64,000 bases of DNA. Source: Lateolabrax maculatus (lineage: Eukaryota > Chordata > Actinopteri > Acropomatiformes > Lateolabracidae). Numbering within the stretch: position 1 is the first letter of the stretch; each line of letters opens with the position of its first letter. A model generated the notes under the pieces. The model made no database searches and had not been told where the DNA came from. It saw only the letters and a list, made by a program, of their open reading frames with translations. Both the position numbers and the translations under genes were made by a program. Positions 12,401 through 23,755 of this stretch are shown here, in pieces. The stretch is taken from NCBI GenBank assembly GCA_031216445.1, contig CM062210.1, forward strand, positions 1,909,501 through 1,973,500. The letters run 5' to 3'.

Positions 12401-14817
12401 ACTGAAACCAGCAAATGTTCTGTGTTTTAACTCACATCTCCTTTCGGGACTTCGAACTGAGCAATTTCTAATCTACAAGAGACAAACCTGAGACGTCTGA
12501 CCGTCAAACTTTCAGTTTTGTTTTTAAAAGGAGCCGTGTTAAGTGGAATGAATAACCCTGCAGGTCCTTATTGACCTGCTGTGACATTCTTCAGCAGAGG
12601 ACAAACACACTCCGACACAGAGTGTGGAGGAAACACACTCTGAGGCCATCAGCTCCAGGGTGTGAGACAATAAGGACGGTTGACCTAAATGAACCTACAA
12701 AGTTGTGAATATTAAAGACAAAATGTCTGTAAGGTGTTCTGATACTTGCTTTTTATATCTACAACATGAAAGTGACACAAACTGCAGCAAAGTCCACACA
12801 GGATTCTCAGCTTTTATTTTGGATTCATTTCAGGAGCTGTGAAGCATAGAGCTGTTAGACAGACGTGCAGGAGACCAGGTAGAGGTGCACTACAATAACC
12901 ACAATTCACCAACACACCTGTTCTCCTTTAAGCTTACTGAACTGAAAGTTACAGGCTCACTTAATGAAACTTCTACAGCAAGTCACCAGTAAAGCTCCAC
13001 ACACACTCTAGAGACTAACATACACTCCAAATCCAAGAATGTACGACCACTCGTGATGTACGTTTCGTGGCTGCAAGTGTGAATTCCAACATGCAAGTTC
13101 CTCAATATTTTGCTACAGAAGAGGACTTTTCAGTATAAAAATGCCACCGCTCAGGATTTAAGTGCAGTTTGTTTATAGGAGGGCGAGGGAGGTCTGAGTG
13201 GAAACAAAGACGGTGTGTTCCACAAGCTGAGAGGAAACACCTTTTTAACCTCACGGGGTCAGAGGTCACTTTAACCCCTCCGCCATTAAGTCCACTGTTG
13301 TGAGTGCGTGAGTGTGTTGCAGAGCCAATAAGTCAATGTTGGTTTGTCTGACAGGAGCGCGAGGTGTTCTCTTAAAGGTATAATATGTGACTTTTCCGCA
13401 TTAAACCCTCTACAAACGACTGGACCTATGTTGTAAATTTTGTTGAGTTGTGGACTTAAATGATCCCAAATGTTTCCAACTATTTTTAAACCAGAGAAAT
13501 CCATAATTTTATTGAAGGTAATGGTGCATTTCATTTGGTCGCCTGTCAGTGGCGTCAGCATTGTGGTTGTCTGATAGAAGCTGTCAGAAAGACTTTTTAT
13601 CCACTTTAAAGTTATATTTTTGCGATACACTTTTTAGATCTTGGTCATTTTAATCTATATATTTTAACCAGATAAAGGATTTAAGTCATCGGACATCTGG
13701 ATCTGAAGTTATCAGAGAAACAAGCTGAGCAAATGTTCACTCGCAGCCCCTCTGGGACGTCCTGTGTCCACCAAACAGCCTTGGAGAAACACAGATTTTT
13801 AACGTAAAACTCCTTTATTTTAATTTTTTTACCGGTTTTAAGCACCAGGTCTGTTTGTTTTGGAGGAGGAGACCTCTGTGGATAATTCGGCTCTGGGGAT
13901 AGCATAACAGCAACGGTGGTGAACACAACAACTCCCATGATCCCATGCTACTTCATGACCTCACCAAACTCGTCTGTTGTTACTGTTTTGATGCAGAGAC
14001 TCCGTGCATATTGTGGATTTCACTGTGATTCAAAAGATCTGTGACACAACTACAGAAAAAATAGCAAATGAACTATTCAATTCCGATCAAATATTTATCA
14101 TCTTTTAAATTTCTGCTGCATTAAACAGATGTGTATGTAGTGGATAGTTATAGATAGGAAATGAGGCATAAAACAGTTACAGTTCGAAGCTTCAACTCCC
14201 ACATCATGAACATTACAAGCAACCAACAATGACAAGGTCAAAGGTTAAAGCCGCAGCCTTCCCTTTCTGCACATAGTTTTCAGCAGCAAGCTATAATTTA
14301 CCACCAACATCCATCAAACACAGATCCAAGCTGGGCCTCTTTGAGGTTTTTAATCATGCTGGTGTCTATGCAGGTCTGGCCATGCATACTCACTTTTCTT
14401 TCGGGGCAATAAATGGCGGCGTGGTGTATCACGCCGTACACATAATAACAAGCGGAGCATGTTAACAGCAGAGGGAAATGCACAGAGTTGTGGCTGTAAA
14501 CAGAACCAGCAGTGGGGAGCGAGGCAGGGCTGGGCTCGCAAAACCAAAACCACCGAAAAACAACCACCGACCGTAACCGCCGCTGCTATAAAAACCTTAA
14601 AGTGTCGCCACACAGATATGAACAGCCTGCAGGCAGGGCACAGATGCAGATAATAACACACCAGCTACAGCCAAGGATGGTGTTGATACTCTGAGAGAGT
14701 TCATAAAGAGAAAATAACACCACTTTTATAGAAATTTAGTGTAGGTAGCATAAGGTAATTGTAAGTATATCATGTAATATATCAGGGAGCCTGTGATGTT
14801 ATTTAAACTGTATCGAA

Positions 14818-14842
14818 AGAGAGAGAAAGAGAGAGAGAGAGA
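14818..14842. repeat. GA-rich microsatellite beside exon 2
   Basis: An imperfect AGAGAGAAAGAGAGAGAG run just downstream (in the transcript sense) of the lasp1-like exon 2 donor. Confidence 0.85.
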
Positions 14843-14872
14843 CCTAAATGTTACATTGAGAGAGAGACTCAC

Positions 14873-14967
14873 GCATTGCAGTAGGGTTTCTTGTCGTAGC
14901 CTTTGTAGTTCTTCATGTTTAGGGTCATCTTGCAAACCTCACAGTGGAAACATCCTTTGTGCCAGTT
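14873..14967 (-). CDS. lasp1: lasp1-like coding exon 2 (second half of LIM domain)
   Basis: The 95-bp exon lies between an acceptor (TTGTCTCCAG) and a strong donor (GC|GTGAGT). It encodes 31 codons plus two bases, reading NWHKGCFHCEVCK at the start and YKGYDKKPYCNA at the end. The His and Cys residues of HKGCFHCEVC complete the first and start the second zinc site of a LIM domain; the final Cys of YCNA is a further ligand, and the last ligand would be in exon 3, outside the window. The wording KMTLNMKNYKGY fits LASP1 better than the LASP2/nebulette LIM (KMALNMNNYKGY in my memory of that family). LASP1 is an actin-binding focal-adhesion scaffold with LIM, nebulin repeats and SH3. Confidence 0.9.
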
Positions 14968-14976
14968 CTGGAGACA

Positions 14977-15009
<33 letters not shown>

Positions 15010-15129
15010 GACAGAATCACACATCAATATTGGATTTGATGACTCACTTTAGGCTGTTTCTGAAAATATTACTTTCAGACTTCTGATTAAATAATCTTAA
15101 TTTCAACGTCCATTTACATGATGTTTCCA

Positions 15130-15430
15130 AAGCTTTCAGACATATCTTATGGCTTCCCTCAGCCGATGGAGTTTGCTCAGTCGTCATGGAGACGGTTTAG
15201 CTGTTATCATGTGACCTGAGCGTGGAGTTGTGTCCCGTTCTTGTGGTTTTCCCCAACACTACCTGTTGCATGTCACATGTAATTTCAAATACCATTCGGT
15301 CTTCCTGTCTTTAAGGTGGACCAGCAGAGATCATAAGGCGTCATAAGGTATCTCATGACAACTAAACCATCTCCATGACGACTCCACGTGCTGAGAAAGG
15401 TCATGAAATGTGGCTGAAAGCTTCGGAAAA
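15130..15430. mobile_element. Foldback/MITE-like element
   Basis: The left arm (about 15130-15226, containing AAGCTTTCAG and GTCGTCATGGAGACGGTTTAG) is the inverted counterpart of the right arm (about 15345-15430, containing CTAAACCATCTCCATGACG and CTGAAAGCTT). A related arm recurs at about 16285-16326. The structure is that of a small non-autonomous DNA element; I cannot name the family. Confidence 0.6.
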
Positions 15431-16011
15431 CAGCAAGTAAGGGATTTCTCTGTTATACTGCTGTTTTTTCGAGGTCGAGAATGAAACCTTGGAGCTCTAC
15501 TTTTTGTTTCGAGTCCGCCTCTGCTGCTGAGTGCTGCGATGTTGCTGCAGTTCTCACAACCCCGCCTGTCAATCAAACAGCAGGGGCGGGACCGTCCTCC
15601 TTGGATTTTCTGTTGATGCGGTTTGACAGCTAGTGCTCAGAGAGGAGCAAATGGAAATCTTTCACAAACTAAATATAAACAGAGTCGGAGGCTGGATGAA
15701 AAACTGACATTAGTGCGGATCAAAATGTGACAGGCCGCGGAGCAAAACTCAAGTTAAGTCAGTTTACTGCCAAACATGTGCTCATTCAATATCCAGCATA
15801 GGTCACCCTCCATCTGTCCTGCATTAGGATTACTCAAATCCTTGGAGAGCAAATCAGCACTAAATTATGTGTTTGAGTTGTTAATATGGTCATATGCCTT
15901 CTGTATTAATCCTGTGCTTAATTGCAGTGTAAGAGCATGACGGTAGTTTGATGGAGAAACAGGCTGATAGTTTGTTCCAACTCACGACTTGAACCAAGAC
16001 CCCGACTTAAC

Positions 16012-16588
16012 TTTGGTTTAGTTTAGGCCCAAAACTTTACTGTTTTCACTTTCACTCTCACAACTCTCATTGCGTTGTTTTTGGCTGCAGCAGGCAGCAG
16101 AGAAAAAGCTGTAAAAAGCCACAGTTCCAGGGTTGGGATGGTTCCATTTGAACCCGGCATTGGGTACCAGTACCAAACGGTACCGGTTTGTTTGGTCTGT
16201 GGTAAGTCCTGACTCCTTGTGACTTAAAAACTCTGGCTATAAGGAGTCCCAGTGGGATGCTTCGACTTCTTCCACACCCTGTTATCACATGACAGCTAAA
16301 CCATCTCCATGACAACTCCACGTGCTGGGTACTGGTACCCAACGGTACCGTTTTCCAGTACTACAGACACACACAAAAATCTTGCTCACTGTTTTAGTAC
16401 TATTTTGCTATATATATAATATATATATATAATAGCTTAGCTCCTCTCTCACCCAGATGCTCTCAGGTACCAAAATTTGGCACCGGAGGATTTAACGTGA
16501 ATCTGTAGCGATCAAATTACATCGGTGCTACAGGGTATCGATTCACGCTAAAAAAATCAGTGTCAAATTGGGCCTAAACTAAACCAAC
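16012..16588. mobile_element. Second foldback element with GGTACC-rich interior
   Basis: TTGGTTTAGTTTAGGCCCAA near the left end is matched by its reverse complement near 16566-16588. Inside are inverted GGTACC-containing words (around 16158-16192 and 16326-16352) and a piece shared with the element at 15.1-15.4 kb. This suggests nested or composite MITE insertions within intron 1. Confidence 0.55.
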
Positions 16589-18344
16589 GCTTTGTTGCGT
16601 TATTGGTACACGTCTCAAGCAAACTACCCCCTGAGTTCGGTACCCGACCCTCCACTGTACACGACCTGAACATAATGCAGCGTTTAGCAGCTGAAGAGAC
16701 AGATGTTTCCCTCAGGAGGTGGTGGAGACCAAAAACAGAGCTAAAAGAGAGAGAATACTGGACTTACAGTCATCAGGTGACATAAACACGACTCCACTTG
16801 AATCATAAAGTTGCTCTGTAATCACTTTAAATAAACATAAACATTTTAGTTGCCAAAACCCAACACATTGGTAACCATATGGTGCGTCCAATTTATCTCA
16901 TAATCCAGGTTGTGGTGGAGGAATATTTATTTAATTCCCAATGATAACATCTCAGACATTATTTAAAGATCACTGAACTTTAACAGATCTTGTTGATTCA
17001 TCGTTGGTGCACCTTACTCCTTACACTTCATATCACAACTACATATTGGGTGAAGACTAGTGGGAAAACTGCGGGTTTACACACTTTTAAAAGGGGTAAA
17101 AAAAAAAAATCCCCTATGACATCTGACCTCCTCTGGGCAATAATAGAAACTGCAGCAAACGTTCCTCCTCCCACACAAAGTCTCAGGAGTTTTCAGTTAA
17201 AAATTGTCACACTACAACCCTGAAAAATGAAACTTCTTTCTTCTTAGCTTTAATTTGCGCTTGAAATTTGGGTTTTATGTCTTTATAGCAAAAATGCAGT
17301 GATTAAATGGGCTTTTGTAAGGGACAGCGGGGAACTCTGTAGTCCTTCTTTCTCCCGCCCTCACTTTCTCACTTTCTGCGTATCTGTCGTTGTTTCTTTG
17401 CCAGCCTCCTCCTCTATAAATCACTGCCTCTCACACTGTGTTAGCTTTTAAACCCACAGTGGACAGGACAGCAGGTAAATGTGGTCCTTACTGGTCAGGA
17501 TCATCCTGATTTTAGAGATACCGAATGATGAAGTTGGATATTGACATTTGTAACTTCACTGTCACACTCAACAAACAGCTGACAGCTCTGTGAACTGGGA
17601 GTCTTTTATTATGAAAGCTGGGAGCTGATATGGTGTGCAGTGCCTACATGCTGTTGTGTCATCTGATGCCTCATAGGACAGACAGTGAATGCATGAGACT
17701 GCTGACGATAAATTAATAATTTATCACCATTATGCAACAGAATATTACAGGTGTTACCGTGCAAACACAAAAATCAACACTTATTTTAGTTTTTTTTGGC
17801 TTACAAAGGCAGTTATATCCCGTATTTAACATATAATTATTATAACCACTTATGCTATTTCAGTGGTGTTTTAATATGTACTTGTTAGAATATTTCTGCA
17901 GCTTTAATGATGGCACCGTTGCTGTCCTATTATATATATTATTGTATAAAAACAGATTTATTGCAATTGCAGGATTATGGTGTCAGTCCCAGCAGATGTA
18001 TGAATGTATGAAAATCCCCATCAAAGCAGATAAGTGTGTATAAAGACAGTGTGGGCTTCATTTCGGCTGGTAAAAGAGTATTAAAGGAACATTTTAGCAA
18101 CTAAACTACAGAGATAAGATGTATAAAGTGCACTAAATTAACCATAAACTTCCCATAGATTCACACCTCAAGTCTCTACTATAACTATAATTAAATGAAT
18201 CATGATTTATGAAGAGTATCAACTATATTTAATTACCGGATTAGAGGACAGAAAGTCAATAAGTGGCGATTCTGATAATCAACGATGCTTTATTGTTCTG
18301 TTTTATATAATCAATGACTGCGTCTCCAGCAACTAAGCGCTCAC

Positions 18345-18413
18345 CTTGTCCAGGCAGCTGACTTTCTCCGTCGGGTAGACGATCTTCCCGCAGCGGGCGC
18401 ACTGAGGGTTCAT
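18345..18413 (-). CDS. lasp1: lasp1-like coding exon 1 (start of LIM domain)
   Basis: Twenty-three codons start at the ATG whose first base is 18413 and end at a GAC AAG|GTGAGC donor. The peptide MNPQCARCGKIVYPTEKV then SCLDK is the hallmark N-terminus of LASP-family proteins, with the first CxxC pair of the LIM zinc finger. The exon length, the break directly after LDK and the phase-0 junction to NWHKGC in exon 2 all agree with the LASP gene structure. The GKIV wording favours LASP1 over LASP2. The gene sits in a CpG-rich 5' region. Only this and exon 2 are in the window; nebulin repeats and SH3 must lie beyond position 1. Confidence 0.92.
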
Positions 18414-18680
18414 CCTCCAAACCTCCACTAGTTATCCGGAGGTCTGCTCACCGTGGTCCGGACCGAGAGTCCCGGAGGTCCCCGCGGAGCCGCTCTGCAA
18501 CCGGCGACAAACTGAGTGGAACGGCTGGAGATGTGCCGGAGAGGCGGCGGGTCTGCTCCCTCAGTCAGCGGCTCGCCGTCCGGTCTGAGGCTGGGTGATG
18601 CTGCGCCGGGACCGACCGCCTCGTCCGTGAAGCTGCCGGGAGTTAGTGAGGGGGAACCAGGAAGTGGATTTATGTTCCCT
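18414..18680 (-). promoter_or_regulatory. CpG-rich 5'UTR/promoter of the lasp1-like gene
   Basis: Immediately upstream of the start codon the sequence becomes GC- and CpG-rich (CCGCGGAGCCG, GGCGGCGGG, CGCCGGGACCGACCG), in sharp contrast to the AT-rich DNA on either side. This fits a CpG-island promoter with a 5'UTR of up to about 250 bases. No TATA box is apparent and the transcription start was not determined. Confidence 0.65.
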
Positions 18681-21300
18681 TCAAAATAAACAGTAAAATA
18701 GTACAACGATACAATAAAAATAAGAAATAAAAAAATTAAATTAAATTAAAATCAAATGTACCCGAATTATTTTACTAATCGGTTAGTAATTTTAAAATAC
18801 AAAATGAAAGTAAAGCAAAATTGAAATAAAAAAATAAAAATAATATACAATTAGATAAAAATAAGAAAGTTCAAATAAAAAAATTAAATAAAATTAAAAC
18901 TAAATGGAAATTAAATAACAATAAAATCAGATGTATCTGCAATTATTTTATGAATTTTTTCGTTTTAATTTCGTAAAATAAAAATTAAATACAGTCAAAT
19001 AAAATAAAAATAAAAAATGTGGGTGATAATGAAAAGAAAATAATATAATGAATAATATGAAAATATAATAATCCAAACGTCAAAGTCCAAAAAAAGTTTC
19101 ATCTTGTCAAAATTTGGCTAACTGCCAAATGACTTGCCATCTTCACGTTAAACAACTCTGTCTCCACTTCAGCAATATCCAGTTGAATGGGGTAATAAAA
19201 TAATCATCAGTAGCAGCCCCAAATAATAATGATAATAAAAATGATGCAGCTTGAATGGCTTTAAAAAACAAAATCTGATGGTTGACTTATAGTTTCATTA
19301 TTGGTTAATCAATAGTTTATTAATTCTTGAGTTATAAGGTATCGATGTGACCAGAGTTTGGGTTGCTAGTAGGGCTACAATTTATTTTCATTACTGTTAT
19401 TTTTCTCAACTAATCACTTAATTAGTAATTAATTTAGTCCAGAAAGTATTGCAAAAGTCCAAACAGTCCAAACCCCTAAGATATTAAGTTTACTACTTTA
19501 CTACTAAAAATAAAATCTTCAATTCTGAGAAGCTGGAACTGGAAAATGTTTGGCATTTATGTTTGAAATATTATTTTAACGATTAGTGGATCTAGACAAT
19601 TAGATTCTTATCAGTAAATTTGGTCCTTTTTTATAAACTGGTTCCTCCTGATTTTACAGATTTTAATGATGGACGTTTGATATTGATATTTTGTTCACTT
19701 TCATAATTAATAAACAGTACTTGCTGCAGCTACAGGATAGAATAGTTGCAGATTTCTGTTGATCAACTAATCAACTGTACTTGTCAGGTTGTAAATAAAA
19801 TCCGTCTTGATGATAGTGTTTATTATTTACATTTTGTAATAATGCAGTCGTACATTTTTGTAATGCATTTATAAATATTCACAGGTTTGTCACTTCATAA
19901 TAAGCCATAGACTGTATTCAAACGTTCAAACATTCTGCAGATATTTTCAGACTTTTCTTTAACAGGTCAGGCTGTCGACTCGAGGGGTTTTCTGATTAAC
20001 TGAAAGGCAAGTTAGAGCTGGAGGAGGACAAACTGCAGGCAAACCAAAAGTTGTTCACATGAATCGCTTACTAATGATCTATAAAGCCTTAATACATTAT
20101 TTACTAACCATTATTGAAGCCATTAATACAAACTTGTAGATGCTTTATACAGGGTGCGTTAGAAAACGGTACTGAAATAACCTGAACATTAACAAAGGTG
20201 AGGTTTTAATAGGAGTTTAAAGGCCTCAGTTAGTTGCTATCCTCAAATTCAAAGGCAGATAATGCCACAGTTAGAAGCATATTTCATTTGCTGTTGATAT
20301 CCCCACATATGAACCCTCAATCCAGCAGACTGTAAAGGGGCAGTGCCGGTTAAATGTTGGTAGTTTCATCTGTTACCAACAGACAAGAAACATCAGGAAG
20401 ATGAAGAAAAATACCAGCTGCTGGAAAACCAGTTAAAAATGACATCATCAGTAAGGACGGCTACGTGTTGGAATCCAGTAAAGTGCTGAGGTTGCAAATG
20501 GTGCAACCACTGCCATGATTTTGATGCACAACTATAAATCTCTTAACTATCCATAAATCCTCCTTTAGGTTAGATAACAGCAAACATTAAACAGTCTTTT
20601 AAAAAAACTTAAAATGTCTTCAATTAAATGTTTTATTCAGTTTAAAGCCTTATGCAATTCCAACACTTTAAAAATAATCTAATCTTTACAATCCGACAAA
20701 TATAGGATGTTTTAGGCTAATATCAATATTTGAGAAGTTTGTTTTTACAAGTATTTTTATTGAAACATGAATATTCAATGACACATACTGAGCAGGACAT
20801 TTTACATTTAAAAAATAGACTTATCAGTGTCAGTGGACAAACTATGAAATGAAAACATTCTCTCACCTCAAACATATTGGCATTTCTGTACTGCAAGGTC
20901 TTGTTACTAACTGTTCAACATATATGCTGATATAATATATCTGTGATAAGCTATACAAATATAAAAATAGATTTTTATGTTTTTTTATTGCAATGTCATA
21001 TTTGTGATGACTCCTCTTAATGGGCTTTTTTTCAGTAGCCTCGCATCATGTTTCATGACTGTAAAGATCTGAATTGATAACCAACGACTCACTCTCATAT
21101 CTCATTACCAAGCAAATGACCCCCCCTGCTGGCTGATGAAGGTATAAAATCCATTAAAGAGAGTTCTTTTTTAGATTAAGATAAAATGATTCAGGTTAAA
21201 TAAAAATTGAATGCCTTTATAGATTAATTTCAAGCTTAAAATCATTGTTTCACTTCAACCACATCAGGTCATGATTTGATTAGAAACTCTTTTGTGGGAG
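18681..21300. other. AT-rich intergenic region
   Basis: Intergenic DNA between the head of the lasp1-like gene and the 3' end of the first FIIND-CARD exon. The part at 18700-19070 is very AT rich, with many AAATAAAATTAAA words. The rest shows no gene; traces of old repeats are likely but unnamed. The last ~100 bases (from about 21240) are shared with the region beyond the second FIIND-CARD gene. Confidence 0.7.
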
Positions 21301-21367
21301 TTACAGGATGATCAGTTTCTAACCACCAGGTCAACATGTTCTGGCTGCATCACCTGTTCATTTTGCT

Positions 21368-23270
21368 TCAGATCAACCCAAGATGTTCACAGAGGAAGGA
21401 GTCGACCTCACAGAGAAACTCAATCATCTCTGAACCAGCAGCTTCACCTTTCTTCCTCACTGTGTCGATAACAAAACGAGCTTTGTCACTTCTGTTTTGG
21501 ATCTTATCTGCTGACTCCATCTCAGCATCAGTCATCACCTTTTTCTCTAACAGTTTGTCCAGCAGACTTTTCAGAACAGGTCCTGATATCCCATCGATGA
21601 AGCCGCTCCGTATGTCCAACAGCCGATCGGTTGCTTTGCCCTGCCCACAGGACCTTTTTACTCCAGTGGATAAGAGACAAACTCGTCTTTCCCAGACACT
21701 TTGGGAGCTGTTGGTGTCTCTCAAAAACAGTTTAATATGTTTCATGATTTTTTCTAAAATCACCTGGAAGGATGGGAAGTAGTTGTCATAGTTGCCAGAG
21801 TCAAATTCTGCTTCTGTTGGTTGAATCAGAACTGAGTCGTCTTCAGGACGAGTGGACAGTGTGTATTCCTGCTCTGGCTGCAGTTTACAGTGTGGAGATG
21901 TCTCTATGTAGCTCTCATCTCCAACTAACTTCCTCCTGGTGCGCAGCACATTCTGGATCACGACGTTCCTCGGCAGCAACAACACATTGAGGAGGGAGGG
22001 AATATCGGGATCAGCCGGGGGCCTGTAGAACAGCAGGACCAGCGCTCGGACCGGGACAGGTGGCGAGTCTTCATCCTTGACATTACCGAAACCAGAAAAC
22101 CCTGTGATGTTTATAACAACATGAGTTTCTGTTATCTTATGAGGGGCGATAAACTCGACGCCCTCATCCTTCACATGAGCAACTGACAAGAATCCACATC
22201 CACCTGTGGAGCGGATCTCACAGTGTGGGAGATGAAGCTGACACACAGACTGCTGGACACATTTGATGTCAAACAGGGGTCCTGCAGGCTGCTTGTGATG
22301 TCGGGCCAGTAGCCTCCTGTTCCAAGGGACAATCCTGTAAACCACGTCCCCTCCTCCCTCCATGTGGAACACCAGGCCTGTCACACTGCACTGGTACAGG
22401 CCTGGGCAGAGGCACTGGAACCTGTAGGTCTCCTCGTTCTCATCAACAGTGATATCAGGAGTAAACTCCTCAAAGCTGTTTCTTATCAGCATGTCAGGTA
22501 AGCTCTGTGATCGAGTAAAGGTCTTGTTCTTTGCAGAGGTTATTTGCCTCAGTGAGGACATGCTGTGAGAACGAAACAGACAGCTGGACTCTCTCCTGCT
22601 CCAACCAGAATCTGAGGAGGAGATCTGGAGGTGAGATTGGGTCGGCAGGGTGTTTGTGACTGAATAGTTCACAGCTGTAACAGATGACTCCACCTCCATC
22701 AGGGCATCATGGTCACCTGCTGCCTCCCTTTCAGACTGCACCGACAACAGCTCAAATCCATCTTGTAGTCCGCTTCCTTCAGTGCAGACAGTTGAGTCCT
22801 GGAGGACTCCAGGCTTGCATTGAAGACATGAAGCGCCAAAAACAATTGGGACTCTGCTGTGAGAAGCATCGTAACAGTCTTCTGTTCTTCCCCTTGAGGA
22901 ATGTGAAGGTTGTTGAAGGTGAGAACCAACGACAGGCAGAGAGTCTTCAGTTGAGTAGTGCTCAGCAGTAACAGGTGGCCCCACTTCTTCTAGGGCACTA
23001 TGGTCACCTCCAGGATCACTTTCTGACTGCACCGGAAATCCACATTCACCTTGTTTCAAGCTTTCTCCGGTGCTGTTGGTGAAGCCCTGACCAACCACAC
23101 GTCTTTTGCCTATATATCGATAGCCTGCATCAGAAGGGGTGATGGACGAAGAGCAGGTAGACGTTTTGAAAGATGAAGCAGAGTAAGGAAAGCTATAACG
23201 TGGCTCCACAAACTGGCTCTGGGGATGTATTTTAGGTTTAGCAGATTTTTGTGTCATCTGGCCCAGGACC
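21368..23270 (-). CDS. FIIND-CARD exon, copy 1 (probable last exon of NLR-A)
   Basis: One open exon runs from an acceptor (TTTATTTTAG|G) to the stop. It can start at the ATG at 23257 (629 residues) or be read straight from the acceptor, because the first base completes a codon left open by an upstream LRR exon (AG|G). Residues ~64-122 and ~157-216 are an internal repeat (…VQSE…GDH.AL.EV…SHLQ). FIIND (ZU5-UPA) spans about 265-520, with His361 in SVAHVKDEG and Phe387-Ser388 in TGFSGFG, spaced as in the NLRP1/CARD8 autocleavage centre. A CARD occupies about 540-629, ending FLCEHLGLI. By family knowledge the freed CARD fragment nucleates caspase-1 type inflammasomes. Residues ~499-515 (ILEKIMKHIKLF) differ strongly from the other two copies. 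Confidence 0.85.
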
Positions 23271-23389
23271 CTAAAATAAAGCAGAGAATGAAAAATGAAA
23301 ATCCCTTTTAACGCTTAAAGTTGTTGTCGATTTTAAAACACTATTCTACATTGGTGCTTACAACATAAGATTAAATGTATTAATTAATA

Positions 23390-23446
23390 AATAATAATAA
23401 TAATAATAAAATAATAATAATAATAATAATAATAATGATAATAATG
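23390..23446. repeat. (AAT)n microsatellite upstream of copy 1
   Basis: An imperfect AAT trinucleotide run about 130 bases upstream of the copy 1 exon. A similar run lies at the equivalent place before copy 2 (59418-59446), so it probably belongs to the ancestral intron or promoter that was duplicated with the exon. Confidence 0.85.
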
Positions 23447-23632
23447 ACGGCACTCCCTGATAAAAAATGTAAAAAGAACAATATAAAAATAAGAACAGTA
23501 GTCAAAGAGCAACCAGTGTATAAATAGACAGTCAATAATTAGCAGCATACGATATAACAATTGCACGGTAGAGAGGCCAGTCAGTGAGGGGGAGTGTGTA
23601 TAGGTGTGTATGGGTGCTTTTGTGTGTATGTT

Positions 23633-23755
23633 GCATAGACTGTATAAAAGAAGTGCACACCCATTGGTTTATGGACTACCACTTTGAAGCCTCGAGTATG
23701 AGATTTTGGCCATCGCCATCTTGGTTTTTGGTGTCAGGCCCTGTTCAACAATTTT
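23633..23755 (+). mobile_element. Partial copy of the interspersed repeat at 9.0 kb
   Basis: The segment starts with AGACTGTATAAAAGAAGTG and shares the ordered words CCATTGGTTTATGGAC, TTTGAAGCCTCGAG and CGCCATCTTGG with the fish repeat family represented at 9007-9440. It is truncated where LINE sequence begins. Confidence 0.6.

Larger units (their letters stand above)
1..14872 (-). other. lasp1-like intron 2 (probable)
   Basis: This stretch lies downstream of lasp1-like exon 2 on the minus strand. I looked for the next exon, which should encode the HYPKQ-type segment after the LIM domain, and found nothing resembling it, so I infer that all of it is intron 2, possibly with repeats that have enlarged it. 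It carries no convincing coding region. Outside the repeats listed separately, 760-3270, 8000-9000 and 9450-14870 show only anonymous intronic sequence. Intron status is inferred from the flanking gene, not seen directly. Confidence 0.6.
14968..18344 (-). other. lasp1: lasp1-like intron 1
   Basis: The 3.4-kb gap between the two recognised exons, bounded by GTGAGC at exon 1 and CTCCAG at exon 2. It contains an AC microsatellite next to exon 2 (about 14973-15002), two foldback-type repeats (15130-15430 and 16012-16588) and otherwise anonymous sequence. No additional exon was seen. Confidence 0.8.

Noticed and set aside
14298..14661. Overlapping open frames near 14.3-14.7 kb as a small gene
   Set aside because: Several frames on both strands are open without any family signature; typical chance frames in GC-richer intron DNA.
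9900..14870. Remaining lasp1 exons (nebulin repeats, SH3)
   Set aside because: No reading frame or splice-flanked segment resembling them was found; they are presumably beyond the left edge.
21336..22971. Plus-strand reading frames opposite FIIND-CARD copy 1 (and equivalents opposite copies 2 and 3)
   Set aside because: They are shadows of the sense exon; the same antisense peptides appear in all copies because the DNA is duplicated, and they have no family features.
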